NCBI GenBank assembly: GCA_022559845.1
Contig: CM040126.1
Coordinates: 228,910,641 to 228,974,640 of the forward strand
Direction: 5' to 3'
Length of the DNA: 64,000 bases
Source: Amorphophallus konjac
Taxonomy: Eukaryota; Streptophyta; Magnoliopsida; Alismatales; Araceae
Each line of letters begins with the position of its first letter. Position 1 is the first letter of the stretch. This document shows, in pieces, positions 1-12,289 of this stretch. The translations under genes and the position numbers were made by a program. Below the pieces are notes generated by a model. That model saw only the letters and a list, made by a program, of their open reading frames with translations. It ran no database searches and was not told where the DNA came from.

Positions 1-780
1 GGCTCACTGCTGTATAGACTTTCTCTTCTTTTCTTTCGATCAACCTTCATCTGTGGATGAAGGCTTCAATATATAGCAGCAGCAGGTGGATAAGGTACAT
101 AATGCGTGTGCCTCCCACACTCAATCCAGAACCTTCTTTCCACGTGCCCTTATAGCATTGGTTCCTTTAGTATTGGATCACGTGCAGCCCAGACACTGGG
201 AAATATTCTTCCTCGGACCACCTTCTTCTTTCTGTTTTTCTTCTTCTCCTACAAAGAGATTAAAACCATTAAACTCAGGCCCAAAAAAACTAAAACTGCA
301 TGAGGTATGTGATAGCAATACGAGATGCACTATACTGAGAACGACACGAGATACACAAGGTGACTACAGCATGAAATAAAGAGAGAACGACACGAGGTAC
401 CACAGTAACAAGGCTATCACTACAACGAGAACGACACGAGGTCAGATGAAAACAGCACGAGGTGAGAAGGAAATAACCCGGAATAAAACGGTAGTAAAAC
501 ACGCGATCAGAGGAAACCTTGACGAAGATAGAAAAGAAGCAACACGAAGACATAAACAAAAACAACACGAATACGAGGACAACACGGACTGAAACCAACT
601 CGAAGACGAAAAACAGAACCCTACACGAAGTGTGGTCATAAAGCAAAAAGGACACGGGGTCTAAGAAAAACAACACGAAGACAGAAGATAGGAACGGCTA
701 CAACGACACGTGATAAAACAGTGAAAGCAGGAAAACGACTCGAGTAACTACAGTAAATGACACGAAAATAAGACTCGAAG
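1..780 (-). repeat. Diverged inverted fragment of SIRE-like LTR
   Basis: Read on the minus strand, this stretch aligns with the SIRE-like LTR at 37412-39758. The shared landmarks appear in the same order: repeated CTCGTGTCGTT words, the block ending CTCATGCAGTT, a GTTCTGGATYGAG block, then the leader after the TATA box. Substitutions and small indels are frequent, so it is much older than the 37-49 kb element. It runs off the left edge of the window. Minus-strand ORFs over 290-676 are by-products of the repeated words, not genes. Confidence 0.75.
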
Positions 781-1340
781 ACAGACGATGTATAAAGCTC
801 TCAGTTCACCCGTCAGTGTGTAGACTTGAAAGTCTTGAACCCAATGTATGGACTTGAGTAGCAGAGGCCAGTGTACAGACTTGCCACCGACCATTGTGTA
901 GACTTGATCAGCATGAGGCACAGTATAGACATCAACTCTGCACATCGAATGTATGGACTTCAAGTGTGAAGACCATTGTAGAGACTTTGGTTTCGAAGAC
1001 AATGTGCAGACATCGAGTTTGAAGACCAATGTCCAGACTTCAAGTAACAGTGTGGATGTACAGACTTGATGGAGCGAAGCAATGTGTAGACTTGAAGCTC
1101 CTGATGGGTGTATAGACTTCAAATATCAAGACGCTAAGGAAGATGGACAAAGTACAGACTCTGAGGTTCAAGGCCAACGGCTGTACAGACTTAGAATATT
1201 AGGACTGATGTCCAGACTTCAAACGTTAACGCTGTACACTCTTAACAAAATCAATTGAGATGCAGTGTGTGGACTTCATCTTGAGCGAAAGGTAAGTGGA
1301 GAATGTATAGACTCAAGAAAGTAAGAAATTTGCAGACAGC
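780..1340. repeat. Degenerate GTAGACTT-type tandem repeats
   Basis: The word (T)GT(A/G)(T/G)AGACTT recurs about every 30-45 bases, for example near 828, 896, 1087 and 1113, with variable spacers. It directly continues the inverted LTR fragment and may be the upstream U3 part of that older LTR copy. That placement is inference. No coding potential is credible here. Confidence 0.5.
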
Positions 1341-1484
1341 AGTGTATTAAATGCAAAGAACATATAGTCAATCTGATAGAGCAGTTTCATCAAATCAAAA
1401 AATAGTTGCCAATCAATCAAAACAATGGTGTTGCCAATGAAATAAAGCAAGTGTCAACATCATCAATCATAGAGGGGTCACAAC
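1341..1484. other. Short AT-rich spacer
   Basis: Unremarkable AT-rich sequence between two repeat arrays; I see no gene or motif in it. Confidence 0.4.
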
Positions 1485-1850
1485 AGACGCCTCGCTGAGG
1501 CAGGTCTCCAACAACTCCAGACCAAGATGCCTCGCTGAGGTAGGTCTTCAACAACTCCAGACCAAGACGCCTCACCGAGGCAGGTCTCCAGCAACTCCAG
1601 ACCAAGATGCCTCGCTGAGGTAGGTCTTCAACAACCCCAGACCAAAATGCCTCATCGAGGTAGGTCTCTAGCAACTCCAGACCAAGACGGCTCGCCCAGG
1701 CAGATCTTCAACAACTCGAAACCAAAATGCCTCGCCGAGGCGGGTCTACAGCAACCCTAGGTCGGCACGCTTTCCTGAGATAGACCCTCAACAACACCGG
1801 GTCAACGGCCCTTGTCAAGGCCGACCCCCAGCAACACCAGGTCAACATGT
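1485..1850. repeat. 40-bp minisatellite
   Basis: About nine head-to-tail units of 40 bp built around GCCTCGCTGAGGYAGGTCT followed by CAACAACTCCAGACCAA. The first units are close to identical and the last ones near 1800 are strongly diverged. GCCTCGCYGAGGC is itself palindromic, so each unit can form a small hairpin. Confidence 0.8.
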
Positions 1851-4104
1851 CTCGCCGAATCTGCCTCCAGAAGCATCAGACCAACACACCAATGACACTG
1901 ATTATCTTCGGTAGCTTTGCCCCAGTCATCGGATCACCCTACTCCTTGGGTGTGGTCCTCGTGGCTACTCCGCAGCTGCCCACTTCTCAGTTAACATCAT
2001 CCAGCCCTCTGTTACTCCGGCCTCTTCGGATTCTCTAACACCACCAACCAACCAACCGGTCCTTGCCACTTTGACCGTGCAATGGCGGCCCTGATAGAAA
2101 TTAGAATCTCTCAACTTCAAAGCACTATTATAATCCCAGTTCCCCTGTAACCCCTGACCCACCAGCTATAATCCCAGTCACATCCAGCCAGGACAAAGTG
2201 GCCTCCAGCGTCATAGCTTGATGATTTGCAAGTGCCCTTCAACACAACTCCAGCTACAATACTTCAGAGCTGTGACCAGCCCGTCCCATAGGACGGTGGG
2301 CGCCAAGCTTGGCAAATGCGCCCCCATGGGCGGTCAACAGACGATGCCTGCACCTCACAAAAAGTCAACCACCACAGTAGTGGTAGGCTGCTAGCGATCG
2401 ACCACAGGCTTCACCACAAAGCCTTCGTCAGAGCGGCGGTCATCTCGTCGCCAACCAGCAATCCCAGGAGCCGAGGGACAGGTGGCCCTCCAATTCCCAA
2501 GACAAGAAAGCCTCAAACCACCTTTCGCAGCATCGTCGGCTACGGCCACGATCAAAGGGGAACAGGCCAAGGAGTGAAAAATACTCAAGGCACTCCTCCC
2601 TCAGACAAGGTGGAAAACCTGAGAAAACACAAATCTATGTCCACAAGTCCACCTCCGGGGGCAAGAAATGGCTCCCGCCAGTGCAGCCTCAGATAATGAA
2701 AGGGGAGCCACAAGGGGTCTCCCATTGCTCGCCAGCCGGCCAACGAGGTGGGATGGGCTTAACAGTCTTGGCCTCGCTTGTCTCAGATTCTCAGAAGATC
2801 CACAAATCCCACTATGCAAGGCAAGCCCCAGACATAGGCAACAAAGCCAGAAGCATTGTTACACTAGGCTCCTCTGGCCTCTCTTCGCCATCGGCATTGG
2901 CGTCCAGCCCAACCACACTATCAACCGCCGAAGCAACCACCAATATGGAGAGTTCGACGTCCAGACCAGATTACTCCCGCGATGCGGGCCCTGCACACCT
3001 CTGCCACAAGCCCAACACGCGAGACAAACGGAATTAGAATTCCCAAGTCGTGAGTAGCGGGCTACAACTTCAAGCACCATGCGTGTATCCAGTCACTCAG
3101 ATCTCTCTAGAACCCATCTCTATAACCTCCCGGGTTCAACGGTCTTCTACAAACATACCACCGTCGCATGAAAGATCGCAACGGGAGCGTCAACCCTCAG
3201 AACAAGTAACTCCCACATGCCAATTAAGGTCGGCAGAACTCAAGCTTGAAAGGCGCATGGGCCGCACGCCATCATCTTCGCCTCCGACGCACGCCCCGTG
3301 GGGGGCATTTATTGGCATCGGCTTATTTTCTCGAATTAATCTTGGATTAAGCATAGGGAAATACTCCCAAAATGGAGCAAAACGACACATTGCCAAAGTT
3401 GCTCTACCAGTCGAGTTGTACTCATAAATTGAGACATGACACCGGGTCAAGTGGTGCAACATAACAACCGGGCATCGGCCCCGAACAAATGGCACTATGC
3501 CAGCCAGTTTCTCGACAACCGGGTCAGTTTCAAGATTCGGGACAACCTGCCATACCTTACGGCACTCTGTGAAGATTCGGGGATCACCCCCGGACACCCT
3601 GCATACGGTATTATACCGCCGACGCTTCAACAACCGGGTTAACTCGGGGCTCAGAATAGCCTGCCGCACCATACGATTCTTCGCCAAGGAGCGAGGGTCA
3701 CCCCGACCACCAGACAAACGGCATCATCATGTTGATGCCCCAGTCACCGGGCCCAAGCAAGGGTTCTAACCAGCTAGCCGCGACCCGTGGCAACATCAGC
3801 AATCGATCGGGCCCACCCCCGATCACTCAGTTTGCAGGTTTACCCGCGTTCAACATAGCTACCCGAGCCGACCCGGGGGCACCCTGACTACAAGCCACGC
3901 CACGTGGCACCCAGCAACGAGGCCGGGGTCTACCCTCGAGTCACCTCCCTCCAGCCCTCTGAAGTGAGAGGAAAACCGATCTGGGCCAACCACAAGCTTC
4001 AGGAGCTCACAGCAACCTTATACTATCCACACACATGTGTTGGGATTTTTTCCGAGCACCTGGTAGGCACGTATGCTCCAGCCACTCTACAGCGAGTCAG
4101 AGCT
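1851..4104. other. Unassigned GC-rich noncoding DNA
   Basis: About 2.2 kb without a believable gene: the short ORFs in all frames lack domain character. The word GGTGGGCGCCAA near 2293-2310 resembles a motif common near the downstream part of Gypsy LTRs. CCGGGTCAA/GACCGGG-type words cluster at 3430-3880. Decayed LTR sequence is likely, but I cannot assign a family. Confidence 0.35.
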
Positions 4105-4312
4105 CGACTCAAGAGCCCTAGTCAACCCTCAGTCAAACCCCAATCAGATCCTCAGTCAAACCCCCAGTCAACCCTCAGTCAAACCCTCGTCAACCCCTAG
4201 TCAAACCCCCAGTCAACCCCCAGTCAAACCCTCAATTAAACCCCCAGTCAAACCCTCAGTCAATCCCAGTCAAACCCACGGTCAAACTCGTGGTAAACCC
4301 CTAGTTAAACCC
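4105..4312. repeat. CAGTCAAACCC short tandem repeat
   Basis: The words CAGTCAAACCC and CAGTCAACCC repeat at 10-12 bp spacing with frequent single-base variants. The tract runs directly into the hairpin cluster at 4320-4605 and so lies upstream of the TATA box at 4621. Confidence 0.75.
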
Positions 4313-4319
4313 GCCTAAA

Positions 4320-4605
4320 CCCCCCTGGGAGGGGGTTTAGGCGGACCAGCTCACCCCCCCTGGCTGGCCCGCGTAAACCCCCCATTCAATTAAAAAGATT
4401 ATTTTTTTATAAACAAAAAAGGAAAAGAACCAGCCCGCCTAAACCCCCATCCAAGGGGGGTTTACGTGGACCAGCTCAGCCCCCTGAGCTGGTCCGCGTA
4501 AACCCCTTCCCCTCTCTCAGCCCGTGTAACTCCAAGTGACAATATTCACTTGGGTTTATGCGGACCAGCTCACTCCCCTTAGCTGGTCCGCGTAAACCCC
4601 CCATG
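4320..4605. repeat. Three GC-rich inverted repeats upstream of a TATA box
   Basis: The arm GGGTTTA(C/G/T)G(C/T)GGACCAGCTCA recurs on the plus strand near 4335, 4457 and 4553. Each copy is followed within a few bases by its reverse complement, for example GAGCTGGTCCGCGTAAACC near 4483 and a copy near 4578. Each pair forms an arm of about 20 bp with a 4-8 base loop. Variants occur in both arms. The cluster ends about 15 bp before a TATA box. Confidence 0.7.
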
Positions 4606-4620
4606 ACCCTTCATCTCCCC

Positions 4621-4630
4621 CTATAAAATC
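4621..4630 (+). promoter_or_regulatory. TATA box of a probable LTR promoter
   Basis: CTATAAAATC follows the hairpin cluster in a C-rich setting typical of plant retrotransposon core promoters. No coding sequence follows, so this is probably the U3/R boundary of an unassigned LTR. Confidence 0.45.
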
Positions 4631-4632
4631 CC

Positions 4633-5277
4633 CCTATGGGCTCAATGGAAGATGGATGGCATACATGCATCAAGGCTTCCGGTGATCTCCAAGCTTCAAG
4701 CGGCTCCAGGCAACGAGCAAGGAGAATTGTGTGGGTGACTTGGTCGTCGACTAAGGATGCCAAGGGTATGTCGCGTGTACTTCCCTTACACGGTGTTCCG
4801 CCATGGAACACAAGTCTACCCCCGCCGCATGTGTGACGTTATGACAAGGGTGAACGCCCCCTCATGCCGGGACTTCCCCTCGCGTGCCCACCGACCGTAA
4901 CTACGCACGCGCTATGACGTCACGCTTCCCCGCAGTCATGAGGCCACGTCCGACCGCTCGACTCGAGCCATAATCGACCCTCGCCCAGACACCAGCCTGA
5001 TGCTTTATCCAGCTATCCAGTCATAGCCCCTCGTTTGGCGAAGCAAACATGGCCCGTGCCATGAAAGGGACCCTCTGCAAAACAAGCGGATATCCGCCTT
5101 ATCTAGCATCGACCCGGGGACCGACCTGCGTGTCAGAATTGTTCCGTGGCTTGCGCTAGTTGTACTTTGGCCTCCTTGGCCCATTTGTAAAGCCCACGTG
5201 GCTCTCATATAGCATGAAACCAGTTCAACACACATACCTATACTCCGGCCTCAGTCTCTTCACGGCGCCCGCCTCCT
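4633..5277. other. Noncoding DNA downstream of TATA box
   Basis: No gene seen. If 4621 is a real core promoter, this would be R/U5 or leader sequence. There is no recognisable primer-binding site. Confidence 0.35.
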
Positions 5278-5745
5278 TCAGTCACAACGGTGCCCCCGAC
5301 ACCCGACTGCCAGCTACTCTAGTCACATCGGGGCCCACGGCACCCGACTGCCAGCTACCCCAGTCACAACGGTGCCGCCGGCACCCGACTACCCAGTTAC
5401 TTCAGTCACAACGGTGCCCTCGACACCTGACTGCCAACAACTCCAGTCACAATGGTGCCCCCGGCACCCGACTGCCAACTACTCCAGTCATATCGGGGCC
5501 AGCAGAACCAGACCACTAAATAACTCTAGTCACAACGGTGTCCCCGGGACCCAACTGCCAGCTACCCTAGCCACAACGGTGCCGCCGGCACCCAACTACT
5601 CAGCTACTTCAGTCACAACGATGCCCCCGGCACCCGACTGCCAACAACTCCAGTCACAACGGTGCCCCCGGCACCCGACTGCCAGCTACTCCAGTCACAT
5701 CGGGGCCCGCGACACCCGACCACTCAACTTCCCAAGCACAATGGT
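5278..5745. repeat. 41-bp minisatellite
   Basis: About eleven units. GTCACAACGG/GTCACATCGG starts fall at 5281, 5322 and 5363, giving an exact 41-bp period. The body reads TGCCCCCGGCACCCGACTGC and then CAGCTACTCCA. Because 41 is not a multiple of three, the ORFs across it are accidental. Confidence 0.85.
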
Positions 5746-5965
5746 GCCTATGGCACCCTCACTACCTAGACCTCGACACTCTATCATGTCGGGAATACAT
5801 TGTGACGCCCCTCAGGGGCCATCCTGCTGAGTCACAGGTCCTTTGACGGACGACACGTACAAATGCGAAAATACCCACACAATGATGCAATGACCCGGGG
5901 ACCGTCATGAATGATGAAATTGTCCTGTGGCTTGCAAGCAATTGTAATTGGGATCTCACGCCCCC

Positions 5966-5974
5966 ATATAAATG
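5966..5974 (+). promoter_or_regulatory. TATA box, probable LTR
   Basis: ATATAAATG after a C-rich run. The following 100-280 bases contain the block that is duplicated at 7.1 kb, which suggests U3/R of an unassigned LTR family. Confidence 0.4.
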
Positions 5975-6044
5975 CCTTTCATGTCCTATAAGTCATGTAA
6001 TCCAGTGAGGGAGCGGATTCCACTCCTCGCTGGAACCAATCTCT

Positions 6045-6425
6045 CTTTCCCCAGTAATCCATGTTGTGTTGCTCCTGCCTTGTCGTTGTTGCACGGACTA
6101 AGCCCTCCCGACGTCGCGGCTCCCAGGGTCCCTGACTCTCTCTTCGGTAGTAGAAACAAAGGTGTTTGGATTCAATCTGATGTAAAATAAACACCGGTTG
6201 GTTGCGACCGGTGGGGAAAGACGTCCAGTACACGAATCCCCATAATGGCCTGTGCACTCGCACCCGTAGAACCCCTTCTATCCACGTGTCGCCCGATCCC
6301 TCGAGCCACGTGCCACGTCCTGGCGACGCTTCCCCAGTCAATCATCGGTTCCATAGGTGATTGTCAAGAAATCGACTGGCAGGCCCGCATTCCACCCAGC
6401 CATCCCTGTCCCAGTCTCCCAGGAT
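6045..6425 (+). repeat. Copy 1 of a diverged direct duplication
   Basis: Shares with 7085-7500, in the same order: AAGCCCTCC, the block TTCGGTAGTAGAAACAA followed by GGTGTTTGGATT, GATGTAAA, GGGGAAA, a CACTTGTCGCCC-like word and CGACTGGCA. The two copies are about 1.05 kb apart and well diverged. They look like corresponding parts of two LTRs, or of a duplicated LTR, of one unassigned family. Confidence 0.65.
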
Positions 6426-6637
6426 GATGAACCATACGCCATCCCTTCCAGTGCATTCATATCGTTCTCTCTGCCTTCTTCTTAATACCCCCAGAATCCC
6501 CGCGTGCCCAGTCAACCTATCTCGACCTTCCGTAAAAGGCGAGTCTACACCCCCGCCGCGAGGACAAAATGACAAGTGACTCCCCGCGGTCGCAAACAAT
6601 GGGCTACAGAAATCCCCCTCTCCAGCATGGATTGAAT

Positions 6638-6667
6638 ATTTCAGACGAATAAACTGTCGTCTGAAAT
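6638..6667. repeat. Perfect 11-bp inverted repeat
   Basis: ATTTCAGACGA and TCGTCTGAAAT are separated by 8 bases. Imperfect relatives (TTTTAGACGG and CGTTTGAAAT) follow within 50 bases. Clustered GACG/CGTC hairpins of this style are found near the ends of CACTA-type DNA transposons, but no CACTA terminus is visible here. Confidence 0.55.
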
Positions 6668-7084
6668 AGCGACAAAATTTTAGACGGATTATTTTCGTTT
6701 GAAATTTATGTCTCTAATACCGCCTTTTCTGGTATTGATAACGATTTTTATGGCTTATAGTTATGAAATCTAGTTAAAGAATTGACTCCTGTCTCCGCCG
6801 CCTGCCAGTCTCAACACCATCCAGTAGACTGTTGTCCGCCTCCCAGCTCGATCCTTGCCCACTAATAGGATGGACCCTACACCTGAGCCAGCACCTGCCT
6901 ACTCCTAACCGAGTCTGTGCTAACCACTCCGCACCTGAGTTACAACCTGCCTGCTCCTTGCTGAGCCAGTATTAGTCACTCCGCACCTCAGCCAGAACCT
7001 ACTGGCTCCTTACCGAGCCAATGCCTCGCTTTCCCTAAAATCGGAGTTTGTGCCTTCTCTAGTGCCCATACTGTGACCGATCTC

Positions 7085-7500
7085 CCTACCTTTGCTCATC
7101 CCTATTATGTTGATGTTTCTTTGTCACTATTACACTAGTCAAGCCCTCCTGATGTCACAGCTCTCAAGGTCCCCGATTCTTTTCTTTCGGTAGTAGAAAC
7201 AAGGGTGTTTGGATTATGTCTGATGTAAATTAACGTCGACTGTTGTTGAAAGGCTCGGTCGATGGGGAAATGCTCTGCACTCGAACCCTACATCATTTGA
7301 TACACCTCCGCCCGCGGAATCAAACCTATGCCAGCTACCTAAACAACTACCACGGGCACATGGGCCTTATCCACTTGTCGCCCGTATGTTCGTACACACA
7401 TGCCGTGCCCTAGAGGCACATCCCAGTTGAACTTTAATTCCGCGGCAATTGTCGAAACTCGACTGGCATGCCCACAAAACACTTACGCCCAGTCTTAACC
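7085..7500 (+). repeat. Copy 2 of a diverged direct duplication
   Basis: Partner of 6045-6425. The GGTAGTAGAAACAAGGGTG and TGTTTGGATTATG blocks lie near 7187-7222. This copy is followed by AT-rich DNA of different composition, so it may mark the edge of the GC-rich element. Confidence 0.65.
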
Positions 7501-9214
7501 AGCAAATCACAAATTAAACACATTTTCACAACTCATTTTTATTCCCCCATCGATTCTGCATGTGCCCCTGAACAATCGTACTTAATAGGGCTAGGCATAC
7601 TGTACTATGTCTTTCACTACATATGGTTAATGGAGCTATAGCATGTGAATTAATGGTGTCCGTTTGTAATGGGTGAGGGGATTAGGAGGGGATTATGTGT
7701 CACTGCTTGTTGTTTACATTCATGGCTTCTTCTTATTAGCTAGCATGTGGTTGCATGTAAAGGTCTTGCTGTCAAAACAGTTGGTTGGTCTGGACATTTA
7801 GTGTACTCCGATTAATTGAAGAATGTTTATTGATCGTGATTGGATGCCTTTTACTATCTATAATTATGCCATTGAAAGGATTGTTAAATCTGTTTAATTT
7901 GTTGATATCTTAATTTGTTACCTAAAATGCACAATTAAGGAAGGGAATGTAACAATGGACTTTCCTTGTTCTGAGATAAGTAGCTAAACATGATGGAAAA
8001 CCCATGCGCACCAATCACTATATATGGACTAAAGTTGGCATACTAGTGGCAAGTTCATGTTCGACGTGTAGCAAAACAATAACCAAATCAAAAGGGTTCG
8101 GTGTTCTGGTTTTTTCACAGCACATGTTTAGTTACTGTAAGTTCAGACAAACAAAGATGGTTATCAATGAAGTATTGGCAGAGGATTTCTGGAAAGGTGG
8201 GCAACTCGGCCTTGTCATCTTTGAGAAAAGAATTTGCAATTGACATTGTCATGATTTTTCATCCTTTTGACAGTCAGAAGTCTATGTACAACTAGGCCAT
8301 GAGTCCTACCATGCACGTAGTCCTAGCAATTAAGTTTCTCCTATAGAGTAATAAACAGACAACAATATGGCATCCACAACAATTAATTACAAGCTTTAGG
8401 CATTTCACTGCAAAGACATGGGACATATGTGAACACAATGCCTTAGGCATTTCATAGCAAATAGTCACATTTCACAGCAAAGTCACACTCAACTAAAACA
8501 AAAAAAGTTACAAAAGTTTGGCCGCATTTCACATCTTTAAAGTTACAAAAGGACACAAGACAGTATTTTGAAGACAAAGTTACAAAAACTTGGCCACCAT
8601 TGGCCACTATTTTGAAGACAAAGTTCTGATCACAGAACCCTACACATTTCTGAATCTAAAATTCACCATCCGGCTGTGACCCTTAACTGGTGCTTTAGGA
8701 GTCCTACTTTGCCCTAGAATTGAACATGAGGAAGATGTCTATACGTGAGGGAATTACACTGGAGCCACCTGTAGCACTTGAAGGCATTTGAATGGTTGAT
8801 TGATCAACCTGCACTGCACCGGTGTCCACTATTGCAACACTGGTCATGGCATAGGACTGATCAACCTACATTATACTAGTATCCACTGCTGCAACACTGG
8901 TCCTCCCTTCTACACTAGCTGACGTTGTCATGCTCTCCTATGAACACAATGCACAAACATAAAGATTACAATTTACAATAATAAAGAATTTGAATGGATC
9001 ATTTATTCTAATGAAATGGCCATGTAAATACACTACCTGACCCTGTGTTTACATTGATCCTTGGTTAGGACCCCTATGCTTTCTAGGCCTGCTAGGAGGC
9101 CTCTTGCATGACATAAATATGTATGAATGCCAATTAACTTATAGTCATATATATAAGTATGGCATATATTGTTACCTTCCTTGTGGAGTAGTACTTCGAC
9201 CCAATGTTGAGACT
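7501..9214. other. AT-rich noncoding DNA beside the MULE relic
   Basis: No supported gene. The 79-codon ORF at 8004-8243 has no recognisable domain. The stretch lies downstream of the transposase relic on the minus strand and may hold the 3' flank of that DNA transposon. I could not find a terminal inverted repeat. Confidence 0.4.
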
Positions 9215-10680
9215 AGATTCTTGCATGTCTTTACATGATGTCCAAATTGACCACACCTTTTGCACTTTTAGAACTTTTCTTCCAAGCTTAATCCATTATG
9301 TCTTGTAGGGCATAGGATTGATGCCTAAACCATAGGTGGCTTTGTAAGCTGTCACTGTGTAACAATTGTCAATATAGCCCTCTCATTTAATACCCCTTTT
9401 GCTTGCTAAGAATGCACATGCATGTGAGCATGGGAGGCCTATTTTCTGCAAAGCCATAAAGGTACATGTTTTGTAGATTAAGTCCACAACTTCCCTCTCT
9501 TCTGGGCCTGTCACCTGAGCAGTCTCATTAAACCTCTTCTCCACTAAATATCCCCTCAATTTTCTTGCCATGATAGATATGTACTTCTTGGCCCTTAGCA
9601 CCAAGACATCAATCCATTTTCCATCCCTTAATCTCCTAATGTGCATGGTCTTTATCATTTTGGAACGGATTATATCTATATAGTCCAATATGGGTCTCTA
9701 GCATGCATCTGAGGTGTAGGCATTGAATGATTCACTGAAATTGTTTGTTATATGATAACATTTAGCACGGGAATGTAATGGTAACCTACTCCATACGACC
9801 CCCCTCATGGCCGGTGTTGTCAAATAGGCATGTGCTTCACGAGAATTCTCTTTGATTTGCATCATCCAGTCTAAGAAATCAACTTCAATATATGTTCTTG
9901 TTACATTCCACAAGAGTCTCTTCATGAATTCACATGGAAATGACTTTTTTGAATTTCTTATACAAAAAGGCATGCCTATGCTCAACACTTGGGAAAACAA
10001 GTGGAAGGCCTTCTTCTAACCCGTTTTGTCTGTCAGACATGAAAGATAAATCACTAGGCTGACCAATGGCTTGCTTTAGGGCATCCAGAAACCAAGTCCA
10101 ACTATTTGCATTTTCTCCTTCCACAAATGCCATGGCTAGTGGAAAAATCCCATTGTTCTCATCAAACGTGGTAGCAGCCAGTAATGTACCTTTAAAGATA
10201 CAATTCATGTGACATCCATCCAAGCTAATTAGGTGTCTACATCGCAACTTAAAACCCTCAATACAAGCTTTTAAACATACAAATATCCTGAAAAAATTGT
10301 TATGTACATTTGTCTGATATTTGACTAAACTCTTAGGATTATTTAAAACTAGCTCATGCTGTAGATCAGGTACTCTACTATACATTACTTCCCAAGAACC
10401 ATGAATTTGCCCCAATGTCATTTACTTGCCTCTATAAATCTGGTTGTAAGGAATATCCACATGGTATTAATCATTCAACTTTCTTGAAATTTTGTTCATT
10501 GTAACATCTCCTTCAGTGATAAGCCACCTAATGCACGTACTTGCAACCCACTTCTGAGTGGCCATACGATTCCTAGACTTATTTGTCCATGAGTAAGTGT
10601 GCTGAGGAACAAGCTTACTTTATTTGAAATTTATGGCAATCAGGTAAATGAGAATGCATTCTCCACTTGCATCTCTTTTC
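9215..10680 (-). pseudogene. Mutator-like (MULE/MuDR) transposase relic
   Basis: The minus-strand frames line up with MULE transposases. The catalytic-domain part lies at about 9960-10420, with a SLDGCHMN-type strand, LAATTFDENNGIFPLA and FVEGENANSWTWFLDAL, then MSDRQNGL and a VEHRH stretch. A downstream part with NNFSESFN lies at 9700-9960. A SWIM-type zinc motif (CTFMALQKIGLPCSHACAF) lies near 9400-9475, and a C-terminal CX2CX4HX4C knuckle near 9225-9272. Weaker upstream similarity reaches about 10680. The gene is dead: there is a frameshift near 9955-9990, a TAG at 9698-9700, and stops just upstream of 10421. The encoded enzyme would cut and paste Mutator-type DNA transposons. No terminal repeats were identified, so element borders are unknown. 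Confidence 0.85.
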
Positions 10681-10689
10681 AGAATAGAC

Positions 10690-11960
10690 TATTATGACCC
10701 TAGTTGGTTCATATTTTTTTAGTTGACTACAAATTCATTTTTTATTGCATGATAGGCAAGTGCTAGTCTTAATGCATTAACATTCTCAAATCTACTTCCA
10801 AAAGACATATCTGGATCATGAATGTTTCACACAATAGATGTAGAAACTCGATAAATTAAAATGATAAATAATTTTTTTCAATGAATTATATAATTAAAAT
10901 CTTCATGAAATAATTAAATTATATTTTTACTATATGAAATAAACTAGATAAATGCATTTATTTGAATTTACTTAAGGTAAATAGAAATTAAATACTCTAA
11001 CCCTTAGAAAAATCATAGTAAGCCCAATAAAAGTCCATATAATAGATTAGGATTACAATTGGCCTATTGGATAATCCATAATGGGTGAATTAATGGTTAA
11101 AGGATTCAGTAAAGGTTAAATTAACCTTAAATTCGTAACATGTGTTTAATTTGGCATTTAAGGGATTAAAATAACTCCATTTCTAGAAGATTGACTCAAG
11201 AATCAACCCTTACCTGTAGATTCTAAGAAATCCACTTAAGGAAAAACTAAGAAGAATTAAAAGAGAAAAATAAGAAGAAGAATGAGTTAAAGGGGAGAAA
11301 AGGGGAGCATGCGAGGATGCTAAGGGGAATGTGATCGCCAGAGACGCGAGGGCCTCAAATGATATAAACAATAACAATATGGAGGGATCGCGAATATAAA
11401 TACCTCAAAAGGATGCGGGGGAGATTGTGAATGCTTTCCTTCTCTTTCGATCGGCCGGCCGATGAAGAGAGTTCTTCTTGTTGATTACCCTTACAAAGAT
11501 CAAAGATAACAACCAATAAAAAGATTGGAATTAGAACCAAGATGAGTGTAGCATCAAATTCATAATAAAAATAAGCATGAAAATCATGTATAAGAACACA
11601 CCTTGTTGGGTGTTGACCCTTAAACCCCTATGCAATGGGTAGGAGGTATAACATGATGCATGTAGAATATGAAAATAAAAGGAAGAAGTAAGTGTTGCAT
11701 TAAAAGGAGCTCTTCTCAACGCGGTGAGATTGGGATGTGTAATAACAATATAACAAAGGGCCAAAGTGCCAGTGATGCACTGCAGGAATTGCTCTCAACA
11801 CGGTTGAGAAAATAGAGAGGGATCAAAAAGAGGTATATGCATATGCATGCGTTCACGAACTAATGCAATAACAGAAGAAAGAATTAACAGAGGAAAACAA
11901 TAGAATAGGAAAACAGAAAAAGAAATAGAAGAGATAAAAAGAGCCTGGGTAATTTCTTCT
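10690..11960. other. AT-rich noncoding DNA
   Basis: No gene supported. The 11795-11998 minus ORF is hydrophobic and T-rich but resembles nothing I recognise. The region may include R/U5 of the minus-strand LTR whose right end is at 13149. Confidence 0.35.
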
Positions 11961-12110
11961 GTGCATTGGCTTTGAAGAACGTTCGTGAGGAAGCTCAAAC
12001 GGATGGAACTTGGACGCCCGGAGCCCTCCTCCTAGAGCTAACAGCCTAGCAGCACCTCCTTTGTAATGAAAATAGAAAAAAATCCCCCATTCGACAGAGC
12101 CGCAGGGGCT

Positions 12111-12120
12111 CTATTTATAT
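12111..12120 (-). promoter_or_regulatory. TATA box of the minus-strand LTR
   Basis: On the minus strand this reads ATATAAATAG followed by AGCCCCTGCGG, a good plant core promoter. It lies about 1.03 kb downstream of the LTR start at 13149, as expected for a long U3. Confidence 0.5.
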
Positions 12121-12289
12121 GGGAGATTGGAGTTTAAATCCTAATACAATTAGGATAGCCCGGCTTTAGCAAGAGATAAACATTGGAAGGAGTTCCTCCA
12201 GTCATGGAAAATCATTGGGGTCCTTTCCGAAGTGAAAAGGGGGCTCAAAACAAGGAAAGAAGAGGGTTCGGTGAAAATTCAGAATTCAA

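Noticed and set aside
5270..5745. CRISPR-like array (regular 41-bp repeats)
   Set aside because: Repeats are head-to-tail without unique spacers, and the sequence is plant nuclear DNA; it is a minisatellite.
8004..8295. Two short plus-strand ORFs near 8.0-8.3 kb as an accessory MULE gene
   Set aside because: Short, overlapping, without recognisable domain, and on the opposite strand to the transposase relic.
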